Assembly: GCF_024198175.1 (NCBI RefSeq) | Contig: NZ_JAJVKV010000016.1 | Location: 166,404-230,403, forward strand | Origin: Pyxidicoccus xibeiensis | GTDB lineage: Bacteria > Myxococcota > Myxococcia > Myxococcales > Myxococcaceae | Direction of reading: 5' to 3' | DNA: 64,000 nucleotides | Part shown: piece after piece, positions 14,823 to 23,085 of the stretch | Layout: every line of letters begins with the position of its first letter | How positions within the stretch are numbered: position 1 is the stretch's first letter | The notes under the pieces: generated by a model | Told to the model about the DNA's origin: nothing | Database searches by the model: none | What the model saw: the letters and a program-made list of their open reading frames with translations, nothing else | Translations under genes and position numbers: made by a program

Positions 14823-17405
14823 ATGCAACTGCTCCCCCATCCGTTCCGACGCCCCGGCGGGGTGTCCCTCCTCCTCACGCTCCTCTGTGTCGTGGCGCCG
14901 GGCGCCCGTGCGGAGGTGGCCGTCCAGCGCACCTTCCTGCGCCTGCCGTCCTCCAACGGGCACGGCGCGGTGATGCTGGACCTGGAGCAGAAGAAGGTGT
15001 CGCACTTCCGCGAGCACCTCTTCGCCACCGAGGAGCCCGTCATCGACGTGGCGGGCGCGGACGTCTTCGACCGCGGCCAGCCGAAGGTGGTGCACTCGCG
15101 GGATTTGCTCTTCGACGCCTTCTTCGGCCTGCGCTCGGAGGGCACGCAGCGCTGGCTGCACACGCAGGGGGCCGACCTGGACGCGAGCGGCTACGCGGCG
15201 TGGGCGGCGGGGAAGACGGGCGGCACGGGCCTGGCGACGCTGGTGCAGAAGGTGGGCCCGCTGGAGGTGACGACGTTCGTCTTCGCGCCGCAATCGCTGC
15301 CGCACGCGTCCTTCGTCATGGCGCTGCGGGTGCGCAACACCGGCACGTCGGCGGTGCCGGGGGTGAGCGCCTTCTCGCTGCACAACTTCCACCTGGGCTT
15401 CGGCCGGCCGGGCGTCATGGCGGAGACGGATGAGAACGGCGAGGCGGTGGAGCTCGCCGGGGACGTCTTCTCGGAGAAGGGCTTCGCGGGCGTGCTGGTG
15501 GCGCACCCGCTGGGCACGGTGGCGCGCAGGGCGGCGTGGCTGGCCGGTGCCACGGGAGACGCCAGCGGGTACGACGTGGTGAACGGGGGCGGTACCAAGG
15601 ACCTGCAGGCCTACGAGACGGCTCCCGCGGTGGGGACGGGCTGGGCCACCGCGTACCAGTTCACCCTCGGAGACATCCCGGCGGGCGCGGAGCGCTGGGC
15701 GGGCGTGGCCTTCGCGCACCACGGGAACCAGGGGGCCGCGGCCACGGTGCGGCAGTGGCTGGCGGACTATGCGGGCACGTCGGACGCGAAGGCGCTGGTG
15801 GAGGCCGAGGTGGCGCGCTGGGCGGACTTCCAGACGAACACGGTGAAGGTGCCGGTGGGAGTGTCTCGCGACGAGGAGTCGCTGGCGCGCCACTCGGCGG
15901 TGGTGCTGCACATGTCGCAGGTGCGCGAGTCGGAGACCTTCATTCGCGAGTTCCTCTCCCGTGACGGCGAGGTGCGCCGCACGCGCTTCAAGCAGCCCAA
16001 CGGCTCGCCGGTGACGCTGCCGGCCACGGTGAAGCACGCGGGCAAGGGCGCGGTGCTGGCCAGCCTCCCGCCGGGGCAGTGGACGTACGCGTGGATTCGG
16101 GACGGCGCATACGCGGCGGCGGCCATGGCCACGCTGGGGATGCAAGACGACGCGCGCGACGCGCTCGAGTACTACCTGAAGGCGGACAGCGGCCGGTTCC
16201 GCGACTGGAAGGAGCTGCAGTCGTACAGCATGCCGCCGTACCTCATCACCCTCACGCGCTACCACGGCTTCGGCGTGGAGGAGACGGACTTCAACGAGTT
16301 CGGGCCCAACATCGAGTTCGACGGCTTCGGCCTCTTCCTCTGGGCGCTGCGGCACTACGAGAATGTCACCGGGGACCGGACGCTGGTGGACCAGCACTGG
16401 CCGGCGGTGTCCACCAAGGTGGCGGACGCGCTGCTGGCGCTCATCGACCCGGAGACGGGGCTCATCCGTCCGGACTCGTCCATCTGGGAGACACACTGGA
16501 GCGGGCGCCAGCGCTCGTGGGCCTACACCAGCCTGACGGCGGCGCGCGGCCTGTGCGACGCGTCGTGGCTGGCGCAGCGCAAGGGCGACACGGACAGGGC
16601 GCTGCGCTACCGCAATGCGGGCGAGGCCATCCGCCTGGCGATGGCGGAGAAGCTGACGGACGGCAACTTCGCGCTGGGCTCCAACCTGGAGGAGGTGAGG
16701 ACGGGCCGCGGCTACTGGGACGCGGCGGTGTTCGACGCGTTCGCCTTCGGGCTGTTTGACCCGGAGGGGAAGATTGCTCAGGCCACGTTCAGCGGCCTGG
16801 ACCTGCGGCTGTCGTCGCCGGCGGGCGCGGGCTGGCAGCGCAACGACGACCGGTATGACCACACGGGGCGCTCGGACCTCAGCCCGTGGGGCAGCGAGTA
16901 CGACAGCGCGGAGTGGGTCATCGTCAGCCTGCGGGGCGCGGTGGCCCGGCGGTTGGCCGGCGACACGGAGCGGGCGGACCGGGTGCTGAAGTGGGTGACG
17001 GACCAGTCGCTGAAGAACTACCTGACGATTTCCGAGACGTATGACGAGATGGAAGGCACCTACAAGTTCAACACGCCCATGGCGGGCTTCGGCGCGGGGG
17101 CGTACGCGCTGGCCCTGGCGCAGCGGGCGCAGCCGTCGGCGTTCGACATCGCGTGTGGCGGCTACCTCGACGAGAGCACGCTGACGAAGCCGCCGGACGC
17201 GGGCACACCGGACGCGGGCACACCGGACGCGGGCTCGGAAGACCCGGACGCCGGCACGGGTGTGCCGGACGCCGGCACGGTGGGTCCGGACGACGGAGAC
17301 GTGGGTGGCGGTGGCTGCAGCGCGTCGGGCCCCGGGGCCATGGCCCTGTGGCTGCTGGTGGCCTTCGCCGGGCTCGTCCTGGCCCTGCGCCGTCGCGGAG
17401 CCTGA
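14823..17405 (+). CDS. Secreted GH15 glucoamylase with MYXO-CTERM tail
   Basis: 860 residues from the ATG at 14823, with a signal peptide (VSLLLTLLCVVAPGARA). The N-terminal part is a beta-sandwich as in bacterial glucoamylases. The (alpha/alpha)6 catalytic part has YAWIRDGAYAAAAM (D427) and the acid motif DSSIWETHW with E556 as likely general acid. Family activity is release of glucose from the non-reducing ends of starch-like or trehalose-like glycans. A PDAG repeat linker leads to GCSASGPG, a hydrophobic helix and LRRRGA, the MYXO-CTERM sorting layout, in which the cysteine is thought to be the processing and lipid-attachment site. The protein is therefore probably displayed on the cell surface. 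Confidence 0.88.
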   Translation: MQLLPHPFRRPGGVSLLLTLLCVVAPGARAEVAVQRTFLRLPSSNGHGAVMLDLEQKKVSHFREHLFATEEPVIDVAGADVFDRGQPKVVHSRDLLFDAFFGLRSEGTQRWLHTQGADLDASGYAAWAAGKTGGTGLATLVQKVGPLEVTTFVFAPQSLPHASFVMALRVRNTGTSAVPGVSAFSLHNFHLGFGRPGVMAETDENGEAVELAGDVFSEKGFAGVLVAHPLGTVARRAAWLAGATGDASGYDVVNGGGTKDLQAYETAPAVGTGWATAYQFTLGDIPAGAERWAGVAFAHHGNQGAAATVRQWLADYAGTSDAKALVEAEVARWADFQTNTVKVPVGVSRDEESLARHSAVVLHMSQVRESETFIREFLSRDGEVRRTRFKQPNGSPVTLPATVKHAGKGAVLASLPPGQWTYAWIRDGAYAAAAMATLGMQDDARDALEYYLKADSGRFRDWKELQSYSMPPYLITLTRYHGFGVEETDFNEFGPNIEFDGFGLFLWALRHYENVTGDRTLVDQHWPAVSTKVADALLALIDPETGLIRPDSSIWETHWSGRQRSWAYTSLTAARGLCDASWLAQRKGDTDRALRYRNAGEAIRLAMAEKLTDGNFALGSNLEEVRTGRGYWDAAVFDAFAFGLFDPEGKIAQATFSGLDLRLSSPAGAGWQRNDDRYDHTGRSDLSPWGSEYDSAEWVIVSLRGAVARRLAGDTERADRVLKWVTDQSLKNYLTISETYDEMEGTYKFNTPMAGFGAGAYALALAQRAQPSAFDIACGGYLDESTLTKPPDAGTPDAGTPDAGSEDPDAGTGVPDAGTVGPDDGDVGGGGCSASGPGAMALWLLVAFAGLVLALRRRGA
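17193..17237 (+). repeat. 15-base tandem repeat coding for a PDAG linker
   Basis: Three copies of a unit like CCGGACGCGGGCACA, the last with two changes. It codes for repeated Pro-Asp-Ala-Gly-Thr between the glucoamylase domain and the sorting tail; more degenerate PDAG units follow to about 17285. Confidence 0.85.
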
Positions 17406-17407
17406 GT

Positions 17408-17428
17408 CCCCGCGCTACCGCGGAGGGG
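17408..17428. terminator. GC-rich hairpin between convergent genes
   Basis: CCCCGCG (17408-17414) pairs with CGCGG-A-GG (17419-17426) around a CTAC loop, directly after the glucoamylase stop and before the convergent regulator gene. There is no T tract, so intrinsic termination is only a guess. Confidence 0.3.
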
Positions 17429-17474
17429 CTCCCGGCACGGGGCCCCTTCGCACCGAGCGGTACCCGCGGGAGCG

Positions 17475-17876
17475 CTACGGCCTCCCGCCGCCGGGGCCCA
17501 GCCCCTGGCCCACGCAGGCGAGGAGCTCCTCCGGCCCGAAGGGCTTGGCGAGGAAGGCATACGCGCCCAGCTCCGCCGCCCGGGCCGCGCCCCGCTCGTC
17601 CGCGGAGATGACGAGCAGCGGGGCGGGCCGCTCCGTCTCCCCACGCATCCGCGCCGCCAGCCCCGTCACGTCCACGCCCGGCAGGCCCAGGTCGAGCACC
17701 ACGACGGCGGGCCGGATGCGCGTCAGGCAGTCCTCCACCGACGCCACGTCCGTGGCCGTGCAGACCCGCAGCCCTCCCAGCGTCTCCAGCACCAGCTGGA
17801 TGGCCTCGAGCACCCGCGGGTCGTCGTCCACGGCGAGAATCCACGGGGGCGCGCCGGCCTCCGGCGTGTGGCTCAT
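17475..17876 (-). CDS. Single-domain response regulator
   Basis: 133 residues, receiver domain only. Acidic patch VDDDP near 17-21, phospho-acceptor Asp in VVVLDLGLPG, Thr/Ser position in LLVISADERG, and Lys in FLAKPFGPEEL. With no output domain it probably acts by protein contact or as a phosphate relay. The start overlaps the stop of the upstream hybrid-sized kinase (ATGA type), so it is the likely partner of that kinase. Confidence 0.9.
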   Translation of the reverse strand: MSHTPEAGAPPWILAVDDDPRVLEAIQLVLETLGGLRVCTATDVASVEDCLTRIRPAVVVLDLGLPGVDVTGLAARMRGETERPAPLLVISADERGAARAAELGAYAFLAKPFGPEELLACVGQGLGPGGGRP

Positions 17877-20737
17877 GCGCGCTGCTCCTTCCCGCTGCTC
17901 GCCTCCGCGGGCGCGGTCTGCGGCAGCCAGAGCGAGAAGGTGCTGCCCTGGCCCTCCACGCTCTTCACCTCGATGCGGCCGCCATGCTGCTCCGCGAGCG
18001 CGCGAGAGCCGAACAACCCCAGCCCCGTGCCCGGGATGCGTCCGGTGACGTTCTCTCCCCGGAAGAAGCGTTCGAAGAGGTGGGGCAGGTCCCGGGCGGG
18101 GATGCCCATGCCCCGGTCCTGCACCTCGACGACGGCCCAGCCGCTGCCCTGCTCCTCGCGGTGCTGGACGCTCACGTCGATGCTGCTGCCCTCCGGGCTG
18201 TACTTCACCGCGTTGGTCAGCAGGTTGCGGACGATGCGCCGCACGCGCACCGGGTCCACCGGCGCGATGATGGGGGCGTCGGGCGTGTGCACCCGCACCT
18301 CGTGGCGCCGCGAGCCCTGCTGCTGGTCCGAGGCCACGTCCCGCGTGAGCGCCACCATGTCCACGTCCGTGCGCCGCAGGTTCGGGGCCTGGCCCATCTC
18401 TCCGCGCATCAGGTCCACGACGCTCTCAATCATCGTCCCCATCTCGTCGGTGGCCTTGAGGATGCGCGCCGCCGCGGACTCCAGGCGCTCGGGTGCGAGC
18501 TCGCCCCGCTTCGCCACCTCGGCGGCCAGCAGCGCCGCGCGCATCTTGATGACCGTCAGCGGGTTGCGCAGGTCGTGGGCCACCGAGGACAGGAAGTCGT
18601 CGCGGGTGCGCAGCGAGCGCTGCAGCCGGTTGAGGAGCCGCGCGTTCTCGAGCGCCAGCGCGCAGCGGGCGGCGAAGTCCCTCGCCAGCCCCAGGTCCTC
18701 CCCAGTGTAGGGCTCCCGGGCGGCGCCCGACAGGAGCGAGAGCGTCCCGAGCACCTGCTCGCGCGCCACGAGCGGCACCACCATCACCTGGCTCGGCGCC
18801 AGCGCGCGCAGCGCCGCCAGGTGCGCGTCGGAGCGGGTGGTGGCCACGTAGTCCTCTTGCGTGAAGCGCTCGATGAGCCGCGGCTCGCCGGTGCGGAAGA
18901 CCTCCAGCACGGGGCTGGACGCGCCCGCGCGGTGGCGGTGGCGGCGCAGGGCCTCAAGGTGCGGCGCGGCAGCCGGGTCCGGGTGGAAGACCGCCACGCG
19001 CTCCAGCCCGGCCGCGGTGTTGAGGTCCACGATGCACCAGTCCGCCAGCTCCGGCACCACCAGCCGGATGGCCTGCTCCAGCGTCTCCCGCTCATCGAGC
19101 GAGCGGGCCAGCACCGCGCTCGCCTCCGCCAGGAACCGCTGCACGGCCTCCGCCCGCTTGCGCTCGTGGATGTCGATGGCCGCGCCCAACCAGCCCTCCA
19201 GCGCGCCGGACGCGCCGCGCAGGGGCACCACGCGCCCCAGCAGCCACCGGTACCCGCCGCGCGCCGCCTTCACGCGGAACTCCACGGCGTAGGCCTGGCC
19301 CTCGCGGATGCCCTCGTCGCGCCGGGCCCGCAGCCGCGGCAGGTCCTCCGGGTGGATGACCTTCAGCCACCCGTACGAAGCGGCCTGCTCCGGCGTCTGC
19401 CCCGTCAGCTCGAACCAGCGCGAGTTGAACAGCGTGTTGCTGCCGTCCGTCGCGTTGGTCCAGATGACCTGGGGGGCCGCCTCGAACATCTGCCGGTAGC
19501 GCTCCTCGCTGACGCGCAGGGCCTGCTCGGCGCGCTGGCGCGCGGCCACGTCCGAGAACACGCACACGGCGGCGGTGATGGCACCTTCCGGCGAGCGCAG
19601 CGGGGCGGCGCTGATTTCCAGGAGCGTCTCCACGCCGTCGCCACGCAGGTAGCGCTGCAGCTCGTTCTGGACGTGCTCTCCCTTCAGCAGCGCCCGGGCA
19701 GTGGGGTACTCCTCGGCGGAGAAGCGCGTGCCATCCGAGTGGAGGCCGCCGTACGCGGCGTAGTCGGCCACTGCGTTGGAAGGGATGCAGGGGTGGCCGA
19801 GGATGCGCTCGGCGGCGGCGTTGTAGAGCAGGATGCGGCTGCTGGGGGCCTCGGCCACGATGACGCCCACCGGCGCCTGCGCGAGCACGGCGTCGAGCAT
19901 CTGCCGCTCGCCCAGCAGCCGCTCCTGGAGCAGGGCCCGCTCGAGCGCGACGGCGCAGGCCTCGCCCAGCGCCAGCAGGAGGCGGCGCTGCCGGAGGCCC
20001 GGGGACGCGCGCCCTGGCAGCAGCAGCACGAGCGCCCCCAGCACCTGATGGCTCCCGCGCAGCGTCACGGCCACCTCGCAGGGCCTTCCAGGGCCGGGGC
20101 TGCGGGGACACAGGAGCGCGCCCGAGCGGAGGGCGTGCTCGGCCAGCGTCGTGAAGGAGTCGCCGGGCAGCGGCTCGGTGGGGCTGGCGGGGACGTGGCG
20201 CGGGGCCAGGGGGGCTGTGCCGCCCTGCGCCGTCCAGAGCGCGGTGAGGGGCGCTTCGAGCATCGCCAGGGCCTGCTGCCGCACCGCCGCGGCCAGCTCC
20301 GGCGGGGTGGCCGCGCGCGCGAGCGCCTCGGTGAGCCGCCGCAGCTGCTCCGCGCGGCCGCGCGCCTCCTGCAGCGAGGCGACGGCCACGCTGATGAGGC
20401 CTCCCACGAGGCTGAACGTGCCCAGGAGCACCGCATCCCCTGGCTCGGCCACGACGAGGAGCCCTCGCGGCGGGATGAACTGCAGCGCGAGCGCGGTGGT
20501 CGCCAGTCCCGTGAAGACGAGCGCGAGCCACGTCCCGCCCAGCCACGCCGCCGCGAGGATGCCCGCGAGGAAGATGGGGAAGGGCACGCTGTGGCTGAGC
20601 GTGTCGAGCCTGACCGAGGCGGCCATGCACACCCCGAACAGCAGCGCGACGCTGAAGGCCCGGGTGGGCCAGGGCAGGGAATGGAGTCCCGCGCGCGCGG
20701 AGGTGGGGGTCAAGGAGGGGTACCACTCAGGGGGCAA
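17873..20737 (-). CDS. Multi-domain PAS/GAF sensor histidine kinase
   Basis: 954 residues. N-terminal membrane part with about four helices (around 28-115; PFPIFLAGILAAAWLGGTWLA and FTGLATTALALQFI among them), then a coiled coil, a GAF-like domain, two PAS domains (ILLYNAAAERILGHP; then VIWTNATDGSNTLFNSRWFE with a PAC motif), a second GAF domain and the kinase core. The phospho-acceptor is H721 in VAHDLRNPLTVIKM; ATP-binding boxes are NLLTNAVKYSP and DRGMGIPARDLPHLF. The TTG at 20737 is the only upstream start I can find; the first helix would also fit a start slightly downstream. It is cotranscribed with the response regulator. Confidence 0.88.
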   Translation of the reverse strand: MPPEWYPSLTPTSARAGLHSLPWPTRAFSVALLFGVCMAASVRLDTLSHSVPFPIFLAGILAAAWLGGTWLALVFTGLATTALALQFIPPRGLLVVAEPGDAVLLGTFSLVGGLISVAVASLQEARGRAEQLRRLTEALARAATPPELAAAVRQQALAMLEAPLTALWTAQGGTAPLAPRHVPASPTEPLPGDSFTTLAEHALRSGALLCPRSPGPGRPCEVAVTLRGSHQVLGALVLLLPGRASPGLRQRRLLLALGEACAVALERALLQERLLGERQMLDAVLAQAPVGVIVAEAPSSRILLYNAAAERILGHPCIPSNAVADYAAYGGLHSDGTRFSAEEYPTARALLKGEHVQNELQRYLRGDGVETLLEISAAPLRSPEGAITAAVCVFSDVAARQRAEQALRVSEERYRQMFEAAPQVIWTNATDGSNTLFNSRWFELTGQTPEQAASYGWLKVIHPEDLPRLRARRDEGIREGQAYAVEFRVKAARGGYRWLLGRVVPLRGASGALEGWLGAAIDIHERKRAEAVQRFLAEASAVLARSLDERETLEQAIRLVVPELADWCIVDLNTAAGLERVAVFHPDPAAAPHLEALRRHRHRAGASSPVLEVFRTGEPRLIERFTQEDYVATTRSDAHLAALRALAPSQVMVVPLVAREQVLGTLSLLSGAAREPYTGEDLGLARDFAARCALALENARLLNRLQRSLRTRDDFLSSVAHDLRNPLTVIKMRAALLAAEVAKRGELAPERLESAAARILKATDEMGTMIESVVDLMRGEMGQAPNLRRTDVDMVALTRDVASDQQQGSRRHEVRVHTPDAPIIAPVDPVRVRRIVRNLLTNAVKYSPEGSSIDVSVQHREEQGSGWAVVEVQDRGMGIPARDLPHLFERFFRGENVTGRIPGTGLGLFGSRALAEQHGGRIEVKSVEGQGSTFSLWLPQTAPAEASSGKEQRA

Positions 20738-20909
20738 CGGGGCCCATCGTCACCTGCGTGAGATGGGAGCGCGGCGGCGCTGCGACCTGCGGATAGGTGC
20801 TTCCGGCTCCAAGTGCAACGCGGGAGCCGGTGCGCCGTGTTGACCATGGCACAGGGCCGGCGGGAGTCCGTCCTCTGGGCACCGGATGACGTGCGACTCA
20901 CGCGGGTCC

Positions 20910-21794
20910 TCAAGGCGTCCTGGGCACGGGGGGCGGCGGGCTCGCGGCGGCCGGGTCCAGGCCCAGGAAGTGTTCTTCGCCCGTTGCGGTGGGGGCCAGC
21001 CGCTGGCGGGCCAGCCACTCGAGCGCCGTCTCGGCGATTTCCCTCCAGCCATGGTCGATGACCAGCGAGTGCCCGCGGTCGCTGAACACCTTGTAGTCCG
21101 TCACCGTCGGCGCCTTGCGGTAGCGCCGGTACTCCGCGCGCGAGACGGACTCGGGCACCGTCGCATCCCTGCCGCCGCCGATGATGAGCAGCGGGCCCCG
21201 GTCCGGATTCCGGGTGTCCACGCGGGCGGCCGTCTTCCAGTTGAGGTTGGCGAAGGCCGCCTCGAACAGCGGCCGGGCCGGGGTGGGAATCGTGTACTTC
21301 GCGTGCAGCGCGTTGGACTCCTCCTCCGGGACGGCGTTGGCGAAGCCCTCGTGGAACTGCTCGGGCGTCTGCGACACGGCGCGCTTGTAGTTGGCGGGGT
21401 TGCCCAGCACGGGAAAGACTGTCTTGAGCTGGATGAAGGGCAGCGGCAGCACGCCCCGGAACTGCGCGGGGTCGATGGCCACGGCCGCCGACGCGAGCCC
21501 CATTCCCAGCAGCTTCTGCGCAATCAGCCCGCCGAAGGAGTGGCCAATCAGGATGGGCTTCGTGCCCAGTTCGCGGACGAACCGGACGTGGTGCTCGGTG
21601 ATGTCCGCGACGCTGAGGTTGGCAACGCGCTCCGGGTGCTGCCGCGTCTCCTCGACGGTGCTGGCGTCTCCGGGCCAGCCTGGATTGAACGCCTCGTAGC
21701 CGGCCGCGCGGAACAGCTCGACCCAGGGCTTCCACGAGTCGGAGTGCAGCCAGAGCCCGTGGATGAAGACCACGGGAATGCGGTGGGTTGCCAT
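20910..21794 (-). CDS. Alpha/beta hydrolase
   Basis: 294 residues from the ATG at 21794, which has AGGAGGG 5 bases upstream; the open frame runs further but the extra part is a shadow. The fold signs are VVFIHGLWLHSDSW (oxyanion region), the nucleophile elbow GHSFGG with its central Ser, the acid Asp in IIGGGRDATVPE and the His in DRGHSLVID. The triad is complete, so it should be an active esterase or lipase-like enzyme. The substrate is unknown. It appears to be a single gene. Confidence 0.88.
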   Translation of the reverse strand: MATHRIPVVFIHGLWLHSDSWKPWVELFRAAGYEAFNPGWPGDASTVEETRQHPERVANLSVADITEHHVRFVRELGTKPILIGHSFGGLIAQKLLGMGLASAAVAIDPAQFRGVLPLPFIQLKTVFPVLGNPANYKRAVSQTPEQFHEGFANAVPEEESNALHAKYTIPTPARPLFEAAFANLNWKTAARVDTRNPDRGPLLIIGGGRDATVPESVSRAEYRRYRKAPTVTDYKVFSDRGHSLVIDHGWREIAETALEWLARQRLAPTATGEEHFLGLDPAAASPPPPVPRTP

Positions 21795-21947
21795 GATGTC
21801 CCTCCTGTGTGTTGCCAGGCGGGCTTCCTCCTGGCCTCTTCGGAAGGAACATGGGCCCGCTCCCGCGCATGCGCAGGCAAGCCCCGGTCTGTCTCGCGAG
21901 CAGCGGCTCGGACGCCCCCGTGCTCGAGTCCACGCGGGCATGGGCGG

Positions 21948-21963
21948 GCGGCGCAACCGCCGC
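21948..21963. terminator. Hairpin after the Sel1 gene
   Basis: GCGGCG-CAAC-CGCCGC, a perfect 6-base stem 10-25 bases beyond the reverse-strand operon end at 21973. There is no T tract, so termination is uncertain. Confidence 0.3.
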
Positions 21964-21972
21964 TCTCCTGCT

Positions 21973-22455
21973 TCAGCCCGAGGAGGGCAGCCGCGCCAGC
22001 TCGTCCCGCGCCTCCGCGATACCCGAGCGCTCCGCGTGCTCCAGGAACTGGCGTGCCAGCGCCACGTCACGCGGCAGGCCCCGACCCCGCGCGCTCGCCA
22101 TGCCCAGGACATACACGGCCTCGGCCGCACCGAGCACCGCGGCCTCCTGCAGCCACCTCACGCCCTCGTGCTCATGGCCGTCGAGGCTCCACAACATCCC
22201 GCCCAGCATCAGCAGCGCCTCCAGCGAGCCCCGCTCCGCCGCGTCCCGCAGCAACTGCGTGGCGAGCGGCACGTCCACCGGCCCCTCTTCCCCGGCGAAC
22301 AGCATGGACGCGGCCCCCAGCGCCGCCTGCGCGTCCCCCGCGCGCGCCGCCGCCACCCGCCGCTCGCGCTCGCTCATGGACGCGGCGGTGCGCGGTGCCA
22401 GGTGGAAGGGCAGGCCTTGCAGGTAGCTGGGGGCTCGCGGTGGTGGCGGCTTCAT
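21973..22455 (-). CDS. Sel1-like repeat protein
   Basis: 160 residues from the ATG at 22455, overlapping the stop of the immunity gene (ATGA type). Helical repeats of the Sel1/TPR kind can be seen, for example ALLMLGGMLWSLDGHEHEGV, RWLQEAAVLGAAEAVYVLGM and ARGRGLPRDVALARQFLEHA. No signal peptide. Such repeats mediate protein contacts. As the last gene of the AAA+/toxin/immunity operon it may be an accessory or second protective protein. Confidence 0.75.
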   Translation of the reverse strand: MKPPPPRAPSYLQGLPFHLAPRTAASMSERERRVAAARAGDAQAALGAASMLFAGEEGPVDVPLATQLLRDAAERGSLEALLMLGGMLWSLDGHEHEGVRWLQEAAVLGAAEAVYVLGMASARGRGLPRDVALARQFLEHAERSGIAEARDELARLPSSG

Positions 22456-23084
22456 CGCTTGCGCCCCTTGGGCCCAGGAGGCTTCCCTCCCTTCGCCAGC
22501 TTCGCGTACTCGCGGCCGGTGCGCTCGTAGAAGTCGAAGAGGTTCTCCACCTGGAAGTTCTCCAAGTCGCGGGAGCCGCCTGCCTCCTTCGGCAGCTTCG
22601 GCGCCAGAATCATGTCCTCGGCCAGGTACTCGCCCGTGGACTTGCGCCACTGTGTGTACACCTCGGTGTCGAGGAACTCTGGCAGCTCCCGGTCGGGCAG
22701 CCACCGCGCGAGCAGGTTCTCGAAGCCCAGGTGCTCGTGCGTCCACCAGGCAATCCGGTACGGCTCCAGGACGAGCACCTTCGGCAGCGAGGTTTTCGCG
22801 TCCTCGAGCACCAGGATGGCGCCGTGGATGTTGTACCCGAGCACCAGCCGGTCCGGGTGGTCGGGCGGCACGAGGAAGGACCACGCCTTCAGGCAGCGAT
22901 GCAGCCGCTCCAGCCCGGGGCCGAAGAGGTAGACGAAGCGGTCCAGGTACCAGCCCGCGCCCAGGTCGGGGGAGACCATCTCCCAGAAGAGGCGCGCGCC
23001 CGGCACCTCGAAGTGGATGGCATTCTCCGTCGCGGGGGCGGGGCGCCCCATGCCCCGGCGGAAGTGCTTCGCGAGTGGCGTCAT
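22452..23084 (-). CDS. Tdi1-like (DUF1851-type) immunity protein
   Basis: 210 residues, 1 base after the large toxin gene. The C-terminal half follows the DUF1851 pattern of T6SS immunity protein Tdi1: TGEYLAEDMILAPKLPKEAG, then GGSRDLENFQVENLFDFYE. The N-terminal half (FLVPPDHPDRLVLGYNIHGA and around) resembles the GAD-like part. Tdi1 proteins neutralise Ntox15 DNases such as Tde1, and an Ntox15-like end is just what the preceding gene encodes, so family and context agree. The family match is from memory of the motif pattern, not an alignment. Confidence 0.7.
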   Translation of the reverse strand: MTPLAKHFRRGMGRPAPATENAIHFEVPGARLFWEMVSPDLGAGWYLDRFVYLFGPGLERLHRCLKAWSFLVPPDHPDRLVLGYNIHGAILVLEDAKTSLPKVLVLEPYRIAWWTHEHLGFENLLARWLPDRELPEFLDTEVYTQWRKSTGEYLAEDMILAPKLPKEAGGSRDLENFQVENLFDFYERTGREYAKLAKGGKPPGPKGRKR

Positions 23085-23085
23085 C

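Noticed and set aside
13821..16862. Very long reverse-strand open frame of 1013 residues, opposite the glucoamylase
   Set aside because: Arg/Ala/Pro/His-rich translation without any domain; it is the shadow of two real genes in GC-rich DNA. The same holds for 820-2157 (-), 11846-14734 (+), 17984-20761 (+), 53093-56071 (-) and 57247-59016 (-).
17193..17237. Tandem repeat as a CRISPR array
   Set aside because: The units are 15 bases without spacers and are translated as PDAG in the glucoamylase.
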